Positions 36,081 to 45,055 of a DNA stretch of 64,000 nucleotides are shown in pieces (the first letter of the stretch is position 1; each line of letters opens with the position of its first letter). Origin of the DNA: Candidatus Terraquivivens tengchongensis (GTDB lineage Archaea > Thermoproteota > Nitrososphaeria_A > Caldarchaeales > Wolframiiraptoraceae); contig JALNJK010000001.1 of assembly GCA_023268355.1 (NCBI GenBank), forward strand, positions 1 through 64,000, given 5' to 3'. Below the pieces are notes generated by a model. That model did not search any database and was not told the origin of the DNA. It saw nothing but the letters and a program-made list of their open reading frames with translations. Position numbers and translations under genes: made by a program.

Positions 36081-36257
36081 ATTAACCCACCGTATTGAAA
36101 ACTACGACCACATCTTGTTTTTAAGGTTTGCGGACGTTCTCTGAGGCATACAAGCTCACATATATTCGCTATTTTACCGTCTTAATGTTCAAAATTTTAT
36201 CCCGCCTGAAGATATATTTAAATCATTATCAAGATTGCCGTAAATAACAAGGCGATC

Positions 36258-36323
36258 ATGTTGGACAAAGAAAAACGGAGTCCCTTTTTCACCCGTCGCA
36301 CATGTGAAGTTTTAGGTGTTTGA
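36258..36323 (+). CDS. Possible 21-aa leader ORF before the TauE/SafE gene
   Basis: An ATG frame of 21 codons (MLDKEKRSPFFTRRTCEVLGV) ending TGA at 36321-36323, two bases before the permease ATG. A TATA-like GATATATTTAAAT lies 33-45 nt upstream. The tight junction would permit translational coupling. It could equally be chance. Confidence 0.25.
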   Translation: MLDKEKRSPFFTRRTCEVLGV

Positions 36324-36325
36324 GA

Positions 36326-37126
36326 ATGTTGTGGTACGAGGGTCTGGTACTAATAGCTCTTGGTTTCGGGATAGGCGGATTGGGGACGCTGATAGGAATA
36401 GGTGGCGGAGCGTATCTTGTTCCAACTCTGATATTGCTATACGGCTTCGAGCCTAAAGTGGCTGTCGGGACGAGCTTGTTTTTCGTTTTCTTAAACGTTC
36501 TTTCCGGAAGCATTTCATACTTGAGGTTAAGAAGGGTCGATGTTAGGCTTGGACTCATACTCACGATTCCTACGATTCCAGGCGCGATCTTAGGTGCGTA
36601 TTCGGCAGGATATCTTGGGTCCTTCACGTTTAGGTTAATCTTTGCGGCCCTTTTGGTTTGGGCATCGCTTTACCTTCTACTCAAACATACAGGTCAGTCC
36701 AGCACCGTAAAGACTGGAGGATATGGAAGGAAGATAGTCGATTCCAATGGCAAGGTCTACATATATTCTGTTAACGTGCCCTTAGGACTCGTAACGAGCT
36801 TCATAGCAGGTTTTGCATCCAGCATCTTCGGTATTGGCGGTGGCGTGCTACACGTCCCCATCATGATACACGTACTCGACATACCTGTCCACGTTGCAAC
36901 TGCCACATCGCATTTTATACTCGTGTTCACAACGCTATTCGGCTCCCTTACACATTCCGCGTTAAACAACATATGCTTTGAGTATGCCGTTCTCTTAGGC
37001 TTAGGTGGCATATTTGGTGCCCAAGTGGGTGCGCGTATATCCAACCGTATAGGCGACGTGAAGATCAAGAGGTTACTAGGTCTTACGCTCTTACTCGTCG
37101 CTATAAGATTGGTGCTGCAGTTCTAA
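36326..37126 (+). CDS. TauE/SafE family permease
   Basis: About 266 residues, eight predicted membrane segments in two repeats. Each repeat has the family motif: FGIGGLGTLIGIGGGAYLVPTLILLYG, VAVGTSLFFVFLNVLSGSISYLR and, in the second, FASSIFGIGGGVLHVPIMIHVLDIPVHVATATSHF. TauE/SafE proteins export or import sulfonates, sulfite or organic anions. AGGTG at 36314-36318 sets the ATG at 36326 rather than the TTG at 36320. Confidence 0.88.
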   Translation: MLWYEGLVLIALGFGIGGLGTLIGIGGGAYLVPTLILLYGFEPKVAVGTSLFFVFLNVLSGSISYLRLRRVDVRLGLILTIPTIPGAILGAYSAGYLGSFTFRLIFAALLVWASLYLLLKHTGQSSTVKTGGYGRKIVDSNGKVYIYSVNVPLGLVTSFIAGFASSIFGIGGGVLHVPIMIHVLDIPVHVATATSHFILVFTTLFGSLTHSALNNICFEYAVLLGLGGIFGAQVGARISNRIGDVKIKRLLGLTLLLVAIRLVLQF

Positions 37127-37187
37127 TAAGTGTGGCGATCACACCTTTCGAATTTTACTGCATGAATTCTTCAATATAATAGCAAAA

Positions 37188-37312
37188 TGGGGGCGGCCGG
37201 ATTCGAACCGGCGGTCTCCGGGTCTCTGCATCCGACTCGTTTCATGAGATCTGGAGCCCGGCGCCGTAGACCTTGCTCCCCGGAGAATGCCGCTCCTCTG
37301 GGCCACGCCCCC
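37188..37312 (-). tRNA. tRNA-Trp(CCA) with two introns
   Basis: The acceptor stem GGGGGCG (37306-37312, complement) pairs with CGCCCCC (37189-37195), with discriminator A. The T arm is GCCGG-UUCGAAU-CCGGC and the anticodon loop is CUCCAGA, giving anticodon CCA. The 125-nt gene is too long for one tRNA. Pairing CCGGG with CCCGG as the anticodon stem leaves a 26-nt insert between position 26 and the stem and a 27-nt insert 3' of the anticodon loop; removing both gives a 72-nt tRNA. Exact splice points are tentative. The non-canonical 5' intron fits a heteromeric splicing endonuclease. Confidence 0.88.
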
Positions 37313-37402
37313 TGAATAAGCTTTTTACTTCAGCACATTTATAAATTGTTTTTGTGGTATCAACGATAAAACTAATAATTTTCGACCCTGCTTTTTATGG
37401 TG

Positions 37403-37475
37403 GCCTCGGTAGCCTAGCTGGTGGGGCGCCGGCTTGGTAAGCCGGCGGTCGCGGGTTCGAATCCCGCCCGAGGCT
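37403..37475 (+). tRNA. tRNA-Thr(GGU)
   Basis: Full cloverleaf: acceptor GCCTCGG pairs with CCGAGGC, discriminator T. The anticodon stem is CCGGC/GCCGG with loop TTGGTAA (anticodon GGT), and the T arm is GCGGG-TTCGAAT-CCCGC. There is no intron. A TATA-like TTTTTATG lies just upstream. Confidence 0.95.
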
Positions 37476-37529
37476 CTTATTCCTACAACCCTTAGACACA
37501 TGAGACCATATGCTGTTTAGAGGAGGCTT

Positions 37530-37646
37530 GTGCCCATAATGGTGAGTCACTGGCTCTGCGATTCTATGGACTTCTCCTCAGAGTTTCTTCATTCTTTAGC
37601 AAGCATCCTTGAACACTATATTAGCGAAGTTTTGGTCAGAGCTTAA
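37530..37646 (+). CDS. Possible small ORF (38 aa), weak
   Basis: A GTG frame (ATG alternative at 37539) ending TAA 37644-37646. GGAGG at 37522-37526 precedes it, 3 nt before the GTG. The predicted peptide, MPIMVSHWLCDSMD followed by a helical FLHSLASILEHYISEVLV, has no recognised family. It lies between tRNA-Thr and a convergent methyltransferase gene. Confidence 0.2.
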   Translation: MPIMVSHWLCDSMDFSSEFLHSLASILEHYISEVLVRA

Positions 37647-37681
37647 AGCCAATTTTAGAATCAGTTTGGCGATTCGGTGGC

Positions 37682-38386
37682 CTATTTTTTGGCGACTATT
37701 AGAATTAACATGGTCAGGTTTATCATCCTTTCCTTCAGGAATTTAAAACGCTTTAGCAAATTCATTAGTTTCTTCCTGTTAAACCTGTTTAAATGGAGTT
37801 TTCCCCAAACCCTGCCGGCTCCCAAGTATTTCCAAAAACCCCACAACACTTTGTAAATGGGAGACCCCTCATTAGGAACTGTTAGTACTAACAATCCATT
37901 TGGTCTTAAAACTCTATGAATTTCATCAACAAAATTTTTCGGCGAAAAAGAATGCTCCAAAACTTCCAAGGACGTGACTACATCAAAAGCATCGGAACGA
38001 AATGGTAGATTTTCTCCAACACATTTCACGAAACTGCAGAGGTCATCCTTTAGCTTTATGTTCGCATAAGCGATGTGAGGGGACGACGGATCTACACCTA
38101 CAACCTCACTTTTTAAAGTCTTTAGCATGAGCCTTATGAAAGTACCGCCGTTGCAACCTAAGTCGAGGACCAAAGGTTGATGATTGAGTGTGAGGTTTTG
38201 AATGAGTTCTTTCAGAGCAGATCTATAACGATTGCTATGATAAGTTCTGAGGAACAAATTCCTTGAGTGCAAAACATTGTCATAGTAGCTTGGGCTTACA
38301 TTATATTTTTCTAGGAGAAAAAGGAAGTTACGTTGTAAATGCGACAGTGTATGATGACTTTGTTGGACTTCTGGACCACGATTCAT
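37682..38386 (-). CDS. Class I SAM-dependent methyltransferase
   Basis: 234 residues. LVLDLGCNGGTFIRLML is motif I, SEVVGVDPSSPHIAYA motif II, FDVVTSLEVLEHSFSPKNFVDEIHRVLRPNGLLVLTVPNEG the remaining core of the methyltransf_11 fold. An N-terminal helical segment of about 60 residues and a basic C-terminus with a hydrophobic end are present. Such enzymes near glycosyltransferases often methylate sugars or lipids; the true substrate is unknown. Confidence 0.85.
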   Translation of the reverse strand: MNRGPEVQQSHHTLSHLQRNFLFLLEKYNVSPSYYDNVLHSRNLFLRTYHSNRYRSALKELIQNLTLNHQPLVLDLGCNGGTFIRLMLKTLKSEVVGVDPSSPHIAYANIKLKDDLCSFVKCVGENLPFRSDAFDVVTSLEVLEHSFSPKNFVDEIHRVLRPNGLLVLTVPNEGSPIYKVLWGFWKYLGAGRVWGKLHLNRFNRKKLMNLLKRFKFLKERMINLTMLILIVAKK

Positions 38387-38607
38387 GTATTATGTCACTA
38401 AACCATCAACCTCAGGTTTGACACTTCTTAAATAAATAAGTTTACGGTGAGGATTGTTTTTAACGATGGGATTAAAAGGGACAAGCGTCTAGGATGTTCG
38501 AGAAAGCGGATATTCGATTCCTAGTTGATGATGTTGCTATCTATCTGGAGATTTTTGGTAACAGATAATAAGTATCCCTACCACATTTTAGGTAAAGTAG
38601 AGGTCCT

Positions 38608-39567
38608 ATGAGCGTTTCAACGTTCAAGCACGTCTTTGGACCCGTAAGGTCTAGAAGATTAGGCAGGAGCTTGGGTGTTAACAACGTGCCATACAAAACC
38701 TGCACTTATTCTTGTATATATTGTCAGCTTGGCAGGACAACGAACCTTACGGTGGAAAGGAGGACTTTTTATAGCCTAGAAAGCACGGTGTCCGAGGTTT
38801 CTGAGTTTATCGGCAGTGTAAGTGAGGATGTGGATTACGTGACGTTCGTCCCTGATGGAGAACCCCTTCTGGACATAAACATAGGCCGAGAGATCTTTGA
38901 GATTAAGAATAGGGTGCCTAAGCCCGTAGCCGTGCTTACTAACGCCTCACTATTGTTTCGAGAGGATGCCAGAGAAGATCTCCTTAATGCGGACTTCGTC
39001 TCCGTAAAGATAGATGTGCTCAAGGAGGGTACATGGAAGATTGTCAACAGACCGCATCCGGACCTAAAGCTTACTGACATACTTGAAGGCGTTGAGGAGT
39101 TTGCTAAGATATTCAAAGGTAAGCTAACCACGGAAACTATGCTCGTAAATGACTTTAACACGAACTTGGATGAGCTAAGAGTCATCGCAAGCTTCATCCG
39201 AAGCCTTAACCCATGGAAGGTCTACGTGGCAATTCCGGTGAGACCTCCTGCGGAGGCATACGTCAAGCCGCCAACACCGGAGAAGCTTGTAGAGATATAC
39301 GCGCTCTTTTCCGACAAGCTTGGCGAGGATAGGGTAGAGCTGCTCAACTTGCCGGAGCCTCCTGAATTTTATGTTTACGGAGACCCCGAAAATTGGCTCT
39401 TAAACTTAGTATCGGTACACCCGATGAGGCTAAGCCACGCGCTAATAGTACTCGAAAAGACTGTAAAGGACCCTGAAAGCTTCATACGCAGGCTTGCGGA
39501 GAGGTGTGAGATAAGCTTGGTCAACTTCGCTGGTGAGGAATTCATCGTGAGGAGATTTTCCCGATAA
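38608..39567 (+). CDS. Radical SAM protein (COG0731-like)
   Basis: 319 residues. KTCTYSCIYCQLGRT carries the CxxxCxxC motif (C32, C36, C39) for the SAM-binding [4Fe-4S] cluster. FGPVRSRRLGRSLGVNNVP at the N-terminus is typical of COG0731-like archaeal and bacterial radical SAM proteins related to wyosine synthase. FVPDGEPLLD corresponds to the GGE-like SAM-contacting motif. The C-terminal 70 residues look like a small winged-helix domain. The substrate is unknown. Confidence 0.85.
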   Translation: MSVSTFKHVFGPVRSRRLGRSLGVNNVPYKTCTYSCIYCQLGRTTNLTVERRTFYSLESTVSEVSEFIGSVSEDVDYVTFVPDGEPLLDINIGREIFEIKNRVPKPVAVLTNASLLFREDAREDLLNADFVSVKIDVLKEGTWKIVNRPHPDLKLTDILEGVEEFAKIFKGKLTTETMLVNDFNTNLDELRVIASFIRSLNPWKVYVAIPVRPPAEAYVKPPTPEKLVEIYALFSDKLGEDRVELLNLPEPPEFYVYGDPENWLLNLVSVHPMRLSHALIVLEKTVKDPESFIRRLAERCEISLVNFAGEEFIVRRFSR

Positions 39568-39625
39568 AATTGTTATAACGCAGAGGTTTCCCTTCTTATT
39601 CTTATAACGTGAGGGGTCGCATCCT

Positions 39626-40876
39626 TTGGGCTCCAGACGCTTAAATGGATGGATAGCTCTAATCTTAGCATTAGCGGTTTCTTCATACGCGCTTTCTTAT
39701 GTTATCCACTTCCCAGATATTCCAGGGAACATTTACTCCGACATCGTGTCCTTCTATTTTCGCGATCCTCTAATCAAAGATGTTAAGATTCCATACATTG
39801 AATTAGATTTTGAGTATCCTCCACTCGCCGGATTAATGGTATATCTCGCAGCGGTCATAGGAAGAGGTGAGCTCGTGCCTTATTATATTGCGATATCTAC
39901 AATGCTATTCGTGTTCTATATTGTATTAGTTCTCACTGTCACGATGATACTACTCGAAAGGTCATGCTCAAAACTTTACCTCTTCATCTTCCTCATATTC
40001 GCTCCGAGCATTATCGTATATGGTAATTACAATTTTGATATAGCATTTACTGCACTACTCATGTTATCCATATGGATATTTGAGAAAGGGAAGCTAAGAA
40101 CCTCTGCTCTGCTATTTTCAGCGGCAATGTTGACAAAACTCGTGAATGTTATATTGCTTCCCTTTTTACTGTTAAGGATTCAAGGCTGGAAGAGAAGGGC
40201 ATATTACCTCTTATATGCTATTCTACCTTTTACCATAGTGAACTTAGTCTTATTATTCCTGAACCCGAAATTTATCGATGGTACGTATTTCTATCATGCA
40301 AGGTGGGGATTAGAGAATGCATGGTATGTTTACCTTTTCCCTTCACCGGATTCGTGGAATGCCGCGAAGATATTCGGTGCGTTGCTGATGGCATATGGTC
40401 TCATTAAAGTATACTTATGCGAAGTCAGAGATATCTATCTCGAGTCATTCATGCTACTCTCAGTTTTTCTCCTAGCAAGTTATATCTTCACACCACAGAT
40501 GGTTATTTTCATCCTACCGTTCCTAGCAATTTTAAACTATTTCCCTACGGCCTTCATCGCGTTCGAGCCTGCAAACGTCGGAATAATACTTACTTGGTTT
40601 CTGGCTGAGAACCCTATCGCTCCGGGTAGTATGCCACAAAACCTGGCGTTAATTAGAGCCATAGCGCTTTTCTTTATGCTAATCGAGGTTTACTTCAGAT
40701 ATCGAGGAACTAGAAGTTTTAGAGAATATTTCATGCCGACTGTCAAGCAGGCAATCCAAACAACAGAAGCAAATCCGAATACCATTCGGGTTTCACAGGA
40801 AAGAACACCAGGAACCACACCACCTGAACAAGTGTTGCGGCATAAAGCACGTATTCAAATTTCCTGTCATCAATGA
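39626..40876 (+). CDS. GT87-like polyprenol-phosphate mannosyltransferase, membrane
   Basis: 416 residues, about nine to ten membrane segments, GT-C fold. The first extracellular loop has ELDFEYPPLAG (about 59-69), the acidic/aromatic-PP motif of GT87 (DUF2029) mannosyltransferases that use lipid-linked mannose. Start TTG with GAGGGG 8 nt upstream. The last roughly 45 codons run antisense through the end of the convergent PMT gene and have an unusual hydrophilic composition. It may supply or extend sugars for the Thr-rich proteins encoded next door; that is inference. Confidence 0.7.
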   Translation: MGSRRLNGWIALILALAVSSYALSYVIHFPDIPGNIYSDIVSFYFRDPLIKDVKIPYIELDFEYPPLAGLMVYLAAVIGRGELVPYYIAISTMLFVFYIVLVLTVTMILLERSCSKLYLFIFLIFAPSIIVYGNYNFDIAFTALLMLSIWIFEKGKLRTSALLFSAAMLTKLVNVILLPFLLLRIQGWKRRAYYLLYAILPFTIVNLVLLFLNPKFIDGTYFYHARWGLENAWYVYLFPSPDSWNAAKIFGALLMAYGLIKVYLCEVRDIYLESFMLLSVFLLASYIFTPQMVIFILPFLAILNYFPTAFIAFEPANVGIILTWFLAENPIAPGSMPQNLALIRAIALFFMLIEVYFRYRGTRSFREYFMPTVKQAIQTTEANPNTIRVSQERTPGTTPPEQVLRHKARIQISCHQ

Positions 40877-42050
40877 ATATCGTGGGTAAACCCATGGCTA
40901 TCACGGGAACAGTCATGCAAAAATAGAATGGATAAACCCATCTATGAAACACATAAGCTAGGGGGAAGTAAACGAGATAATTTGTAGCGAACCATAAGGT
41001 GACGAATATCTCCATTTTTGGAAAATCACCACTTCGTAACTTCAGATACGTAAAGTAAAGTAAAGAAACGATAACAAGCCAACCCGTCCACCAAAGCGGT
41101 GTCTGCATGACGTAATATGCTATTGGATGATATTTCTTGCTATTAACGATCACCTCGACAACGTAAAGGGGTGATCTTGGAAATTGCATCATCGGTAAAA
41201 TCCATGTTAGGGGCATATCGACCTTATACATTTCCTGCGGATCAAAGGTAAGTATCGTATGGTAGTTCCACATGAATGCGAGGTGCTCAAATGGTGTTTT
41301 ATAAGCGCCATAGGCATAATCATAGATAGCTAGACCAACGATCATTATAACAGCCGCCGTAAATACTACGAGCTCGACTATTCTAATCCACTTTCGTAAG
41401 GCGAATCTTAAGTCCTTTTTCGATTCATGTACATTCTTGAAAAATATGTAAAGCATGAGGCTGATGACGATGAGGAATGCGGATACCTTTGAGAGTAATG
41501 CGAGCCCAAGACTAATGCCCGATGCAATGAACCTATGCCTAAGCAAGAATAGAGTACCTAAGAGGGAAAACATCAGGGCCGGGGCATCAAGTATCGCTAT
41601 AGAGCCTATGTTAAATGACGTGACATCGAATCCGAAAAGAATGGAGGCGATTATGGATAACTTTCTACTGCCTGACAACTCATATGCGATTAAACCGACG
41701 AGATAAACGCACGCGGCACCGCATAATGTTATGAACGTCCTCCAACCATATGGATTATCACCAAAAATCAGTATCCCGAGCATGATCAATGCCTTGGATA
41801 GTGGTGGGTGTTCGTTGTTCGCTGCTTGTCCAATAAGCATTTTTCTAGCTGCTGGAACATAATGCGCTTCATCGAAAACAAAGCCACAACCACCTGTCTC
41901 AGGTAGTCGGTCAATACATTCTTCTGCCGGTAAATCTGGCCATGGGTGAGGTATTATTAAAAGCTTGAAGACTGTTATGACGACGGTTATCGCTATTAAC
42001 CAAAACCTCAGCTTTTTAAACGATCTTAAGAGCGATCTCCATATATCCAT
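40743..42050 (-). CDS. PMT-type protein O-mannosyltransferase homologue
   Basis: 435 residues, about nine to ten membrane helices. After the first helix come FDEAHYVPAARK (Asp60-Glu61) and NEHPPLSKALI (about 79-89), then GWRTFITLCGAACVYLVGLIAYELSGS and FDVTSFNIGSIAILDAPALMFSLLGTLFLLRH. These match the Pfam PMT domain, in which the luminal Asp-Glu is catalytic and HPPL is conserved. PMTs transfer mannose from dolichol phosphate to Ser/Thr. A TATA box 28 nt before the ATG makes it leaderless. The gene is divergent from the Thr-rich pilin operon. Confidence 0.8.
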   Translation of the reverse strand: MDIWRSLLRSFKKLRFWLIAITVVITVFKLLIIPHPWPDLPAEECIDRLPETGGCGFVFDEAHYVPAARKMLIGQAANNEHPPLSKALIMLGILIFGDNPYGWRTFITLCGAACVYLVGLIAYELSGSRKLSIIASILFGFDVTSFNIGSIAILDAPALMFSLLGTLFLLRHRFIASGISLGLALLSKVSAFLIVISLMLYIFFKNVHESKKDLRFALRKWIRIVELVVFTAAVIMIVGLAIYDYAYGAYKTPFEHLAFMWNYHTILTFDPQEMYKVDMPLTWILPMMQFPRSPLYVVEVIVNSKKYHPIAYYVMQTPLWWTGWLVIVSLLYFTYLKLRSGDFPKMEIFVTLWFATNYLVYFPLAYVFHRWVYPFYFCMTVPVIAMGLPTIFIDDRKFEYVLYAATLVQVVWFLVFFPVKPEWYSDLLLLFGLPA

Positions 42051-42180
42051 CTAATTAAAGGGTATTACGCTTGATTATAATATTTGCTCTTAAGTCCCAA
42101 TCACCGTCAAAAAATCACATATCAACTTGCTCCAGTTTAAAATAATGCTAAAGGGACTTCTTCTGTCCTAATTTTTAGCA

Positions 42181-42192
42181 AAATTTATATAC
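42181..42192 (+). promoter_or_regulatory. TATA box of the Thr-rich pilin-like operon
   Basis: AAATTTATATAC is centred about 30 nt before the TTG at 42218, so the operon is probably transcribed as a leaderless mRNA. The divergent PMT promoter lies about 100 bp away in the same gap. Confidence 0.55.
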
Positions 42193-42217
42193 AATAGGCA
42201 ATAGTTAACGCATAGCA

Positions 42218-43396
42218 TTGTTTAAAAAGTGCAAGAGAACAAAATTAAAGAATAAAGGTCTAACAGTAATAGAGGTAACGATAATAGCCTCGATTACGCT
42301 TGTTCTTGGACTGTTTTTATTAGGGATCTCTACAGGATTATTTTTTAACACCACGCTGGACTTGACCAAAGAGACCGATAAGGGCGTGCAAAAGCTTAGG
42401 GGTCTATTACTCATAGAGGCCATAAACTATACTTTGACAGATAACGTAGAGCGCGCATTAGTAGTTGTTAGAAACATTGCTAAGCAGCCTATCGATCTAA
42501 CGGTTACGAAAATAGACTTGTACTCTGTTTCGAGAAACGAGGCAAGTGGTGAAACTATCTATAAGTATCAAGGTAGTATACCTCGAACAACTTTTGGAAA
42601 TCTTTCAAAGTTAGGCATTGGAAAAAGTGAGACTCTGGAAGCTCCTACATGTCCGGGATGCAGAATGGGAACCGAGCTAATCTATAGGGTGTGGTATGTT
42701 CCATCTAGCCTATACGATGAGAAGGATCCGTTCAAGTATGTTAGCGAGATGACCTATACACAGGCTAGCATCATTAAGCCGGTAGGCGAAGCAGCACCGC
42801 TTGCATGCCCCTTACCGCAAGACTGGGTTTTGGTAGATAAGGTTGATCCTATTACGATCGTAGAACTCGGTGAAATGCATCCCGTAAATAAGGTTTACAT
42901 AAAACCTGCCTTTGCATCTTACGCAACGTATCTTGATGTGTTTGTATCGGTTCAAGAAGTTGGTGGGGGTAGAGGAGGGTACGGTTTTGGTAGAATACCT
43001 GTGCCTGCATACAACGACATCCCGATATCAGGAGAATATGCCGGAGCAAGAGCGCCGTTTACAATCACGATAAGCTCCGATTGGTCCATGATCCCAGGTG
43101 TGTGGTATTTTGACGGACTATACGGAGAGATTCACGTAAGCGGAATTACTCTGTTGTGGTTAGAAAGGGGTCGTGTCGTTTATTCTGTGATGGTCGAACT
43201 TGGTGCAGGGAGTAGCGGAAATTACGAGGTTTTGGTAACGTTAAAAGATTGTAATCTTAATGTGGTTGCTAAAGGCTCTTCTATAGTTAAGGTTCTTGAA
43301 GGTATGCGTAGCATAACAACGTTCATTGATTTGGATAGAATGGTAAGATTTGATCAAGTATACGTCGTTGAAACAAGCATCAGGAAGCTTTCTTAG
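42218..43396 (+). CDS. Prepilin-like surface protein with KG-LTVIEV signal
   Basis: 392 residues. The N-terminus is basic, then KNKG followed by LTVIEVTIIASITLVLGLFLLGIS. This is almost the bacterial type IV prepilin consensus KG-FTLIE, with glycine before the cut and glutamate at +5, so processing by prepilin peptidase is likely. The exported part has beta-rich sequence with two CxxC-like pairs (CPGC) and repeated VWYVPSSLYDEKDPF, a phrase echoed in the next gene. The TTG start matches the TATA position. It is first gene of four overlapping or abutting genes. Confidence 0.7.
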   Translation: MFKKCKRTKLKNKGLTVIEVTIIASITLVLGLFLLGISTGLFFNTTLDLTKETDKGVQKLRGLLLIEAINYTLTDNVERALVVVRNIAKQPIDLTVTKIDLYSVSRNEASGETIYKYQGSIPRTTFGNLSKLGIGKSETLEAPTCPGCRMGTELIYRVWYVPSSLYDEKDPFKYVSEMTYTQASIIKPVGEAAPLACPLPQDWVLVDKVDPITIVELGEMHPVNKVYIKPAFASYATYLDVFVSVQEVGGGRGGYGFGRIPVPAYNDIPISGEYAGARAPFTITISSDWSMIPGVWYFDGLYGEIHVSGITLLWLERGRVVYSVMVELGAGSSGNYEVLVTLKDCNLNVVAKGSSIVKVLEGMRSITTFIDLDRMVRFDQVYVVETSIRKLS

Positions 43397-43399
43397 GAG

Positions 43400-45055
43400 G
43401 TGGAAAGGACGAGGAAAAAAGCTCAGAGTAATTTGCTTACAATCACAATAATAACGGCTATGGTGATAGGGGTAGGTCTTGCTCTATTCAGTTTAATTTC
43501 CAGCTATTCGGAGGTTTCCAGGTTAAAGTCATCAGAGGAGGTCACTAACGAAATTCTTGTTCTTCGATCCGCAATATCGGCGGATTATGTGTTTGGCGGA
43601 AATGCTTATATAAGGAATACTGGAAAGGAGCCTGTTGTAATATTTAGACTGATCGTTTTGAATAATGGGACGCTCGTCTGGGATTCTGGAATAAAGAAAA
43701 TAATAGAACTTGGCGTAGGTGAGGTTGATAAAGTAACGTATGAGTGTCCTTCTTGTAGGGATTCTGACCCGATCGTTTTACAGGTACATTACATCCCGAG
43801 TAAGCTTTACGATCCATCCAACCCTGAGTTAATTAATCCAACATCAAATGTTGTGCTCTTCAGAGTGGAGTCGTTTCCGGTTGAACGTGTTAGCCTGGGC
43901 TCGGAAGGTATTTGTCCCGTTTCATCAAATTGGATTTGGTCAGATTTTGTTGACCCTATAGAGGAAGGTATAGGTGGCGAGCTTTCTAACCTTCTTAAGA
44001 TAAGGCTTTCAAAAGCCTCTGTGTCAAAAGATGTTGAATTACAAATAACAATTAAAGATGAATATGGAAATTTAGCAGAGGGAAGTAAGACTTTACCGAG
44101 CATGTCAAACGTGGACGAAACGGTTGAATTACAATCAAGTAATGTATTGAAATATCCTGTCGAGATTACATTAAGCATAAAGGACCAAGGATGGAACATA
44201 ATGCCTGAAAAATGGTATTTCGGTAGAGAAGAAACGTCTTATGTAGACCTAGTTAAGATCTTATGGGATTCCCTTAGTTATAGAGTGATAGGTGTTTTCG
44301 TAAAGGCATACCATGACGATAGCGGGACTTATAAAGTAACGGTAAACATGTACGACTGTTATGGTGATCTGATCGCCTACGGAAGTAGCGAAAAGGAAGT
44401 TGAAGCTTACATATGGGAGGAATATAACATAGCACTAAGCTCGAACCCAATAATCACCGATGTTTATTTCGTTGAAATAAATATTGTTGACGTTTCCCCA
44501 TTGGTTACGGTAACGAAAACTATTACTGAAACTGTAACGACAACGACGACACGTACCTTTACGAGCACTGTAACCGTACCGCTTACTACACAAACAATCA
44601 CTAGCACAATAACGTCAACATCTACGAGATGGACTACGATTGCGACTAGAACTCTTACAACCACCGTTACAAGGACGACTACTGTTTATTCGCCCACAAC
44701 AACGAGGACGAGAACTGTTACCGTAACCTTACCAACGACCACTAGAACTACTACGGCAACTATTACAAGCACTATAGGAACGACTGTAGCGACTAAGACT
44801 GTTACGAGCACGGTAACCTCTAGCTCTACTGTCGCAACTACAACCCAGACCACGACGATTACTCTTGGATCAACAACCACGAAAACAGAGATAAAAACAG
44901 AGATAGTAACTGTAACAGCAACGACGACAAGAGGGTCATCTACAGTGAGTAGCTCCGAACATAATGCTTTTAATGCGATAACTTTAGCGCTCGTCGTGCC
45001 TGTAATATTCTCCTCAGTTTTACGAGTTTTTAGGAACGGAGGGCGGAAGGTGTGA
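43400..45055 (+). CDS. Prepilin-like protein with threonine-rich stalk and C-terminal anchor
   Basis: 551 residues: basic N-terminus and hydrophobic segment (RKKAQSNLLTITIITAMVIGVG, cut likely A|Q), then a beta-rich domain of about 330 residues sharing VHYIPSKLYDPSNPE and CPSC with the preceding gene product. From about residue 370 a stalk of roughly 145 residues is dominated by Thr with Ser/Val/Ile in alternation. A final hydrophobic helix (ALVVPVIFSSVLRVF) and a basic tail form a sorting-type anchor. The stalk is an obvious O-glycosylation target. GTG start within GGAGGTGG, 3 bp after the upstream stop. Confidence 0.7.
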   Translation: MERTRKKAQSNLLTITIITAMVIGVGLALFSLISSYSEVSRLKSSEEVTNEILVLRSAISADYVFGGNAYIRNTGKEPVVIFRLIVLNNGTLVWDSGIKKIIELGVGEVDKVTYECPSCRDSDPIVLQVHYIPSKLYDPSNPELINPTSNVVLFRVESFPVERVSLGSEGICPVSSNWIWSDFVDPIEEGIGGELSNLLKIRLSKASVSKDVELQITIKDEYGNLAEGSKTLPSMSNVDETVELQSSNVLKYPVEITLSIKDQGWNIMPEKWYFGREETSYVDLVKILWDSLSYRVIGVFVKAYHDDSGTYKVTVNMYDCYGDLIAYGSSEKEVEAYIWEEYNIALSSNPIITDVYFVEINIVDVSPLVTVTKTITETVTTTTTRTFTSTVTVPLTTQTITSTITSTSTRWTTIATRTLTTTVTRTTTVYSPTTTRTRTVTVTLPTTTRTTTATITSTIGTTVATKTVTSTVTSSSTVATTTQTTTITLGSTTTKTEIKTEIVTVTATTTRGSSTVSSSEHNAFNAITLALVVPVIFSSVLRVFRNGGRKV

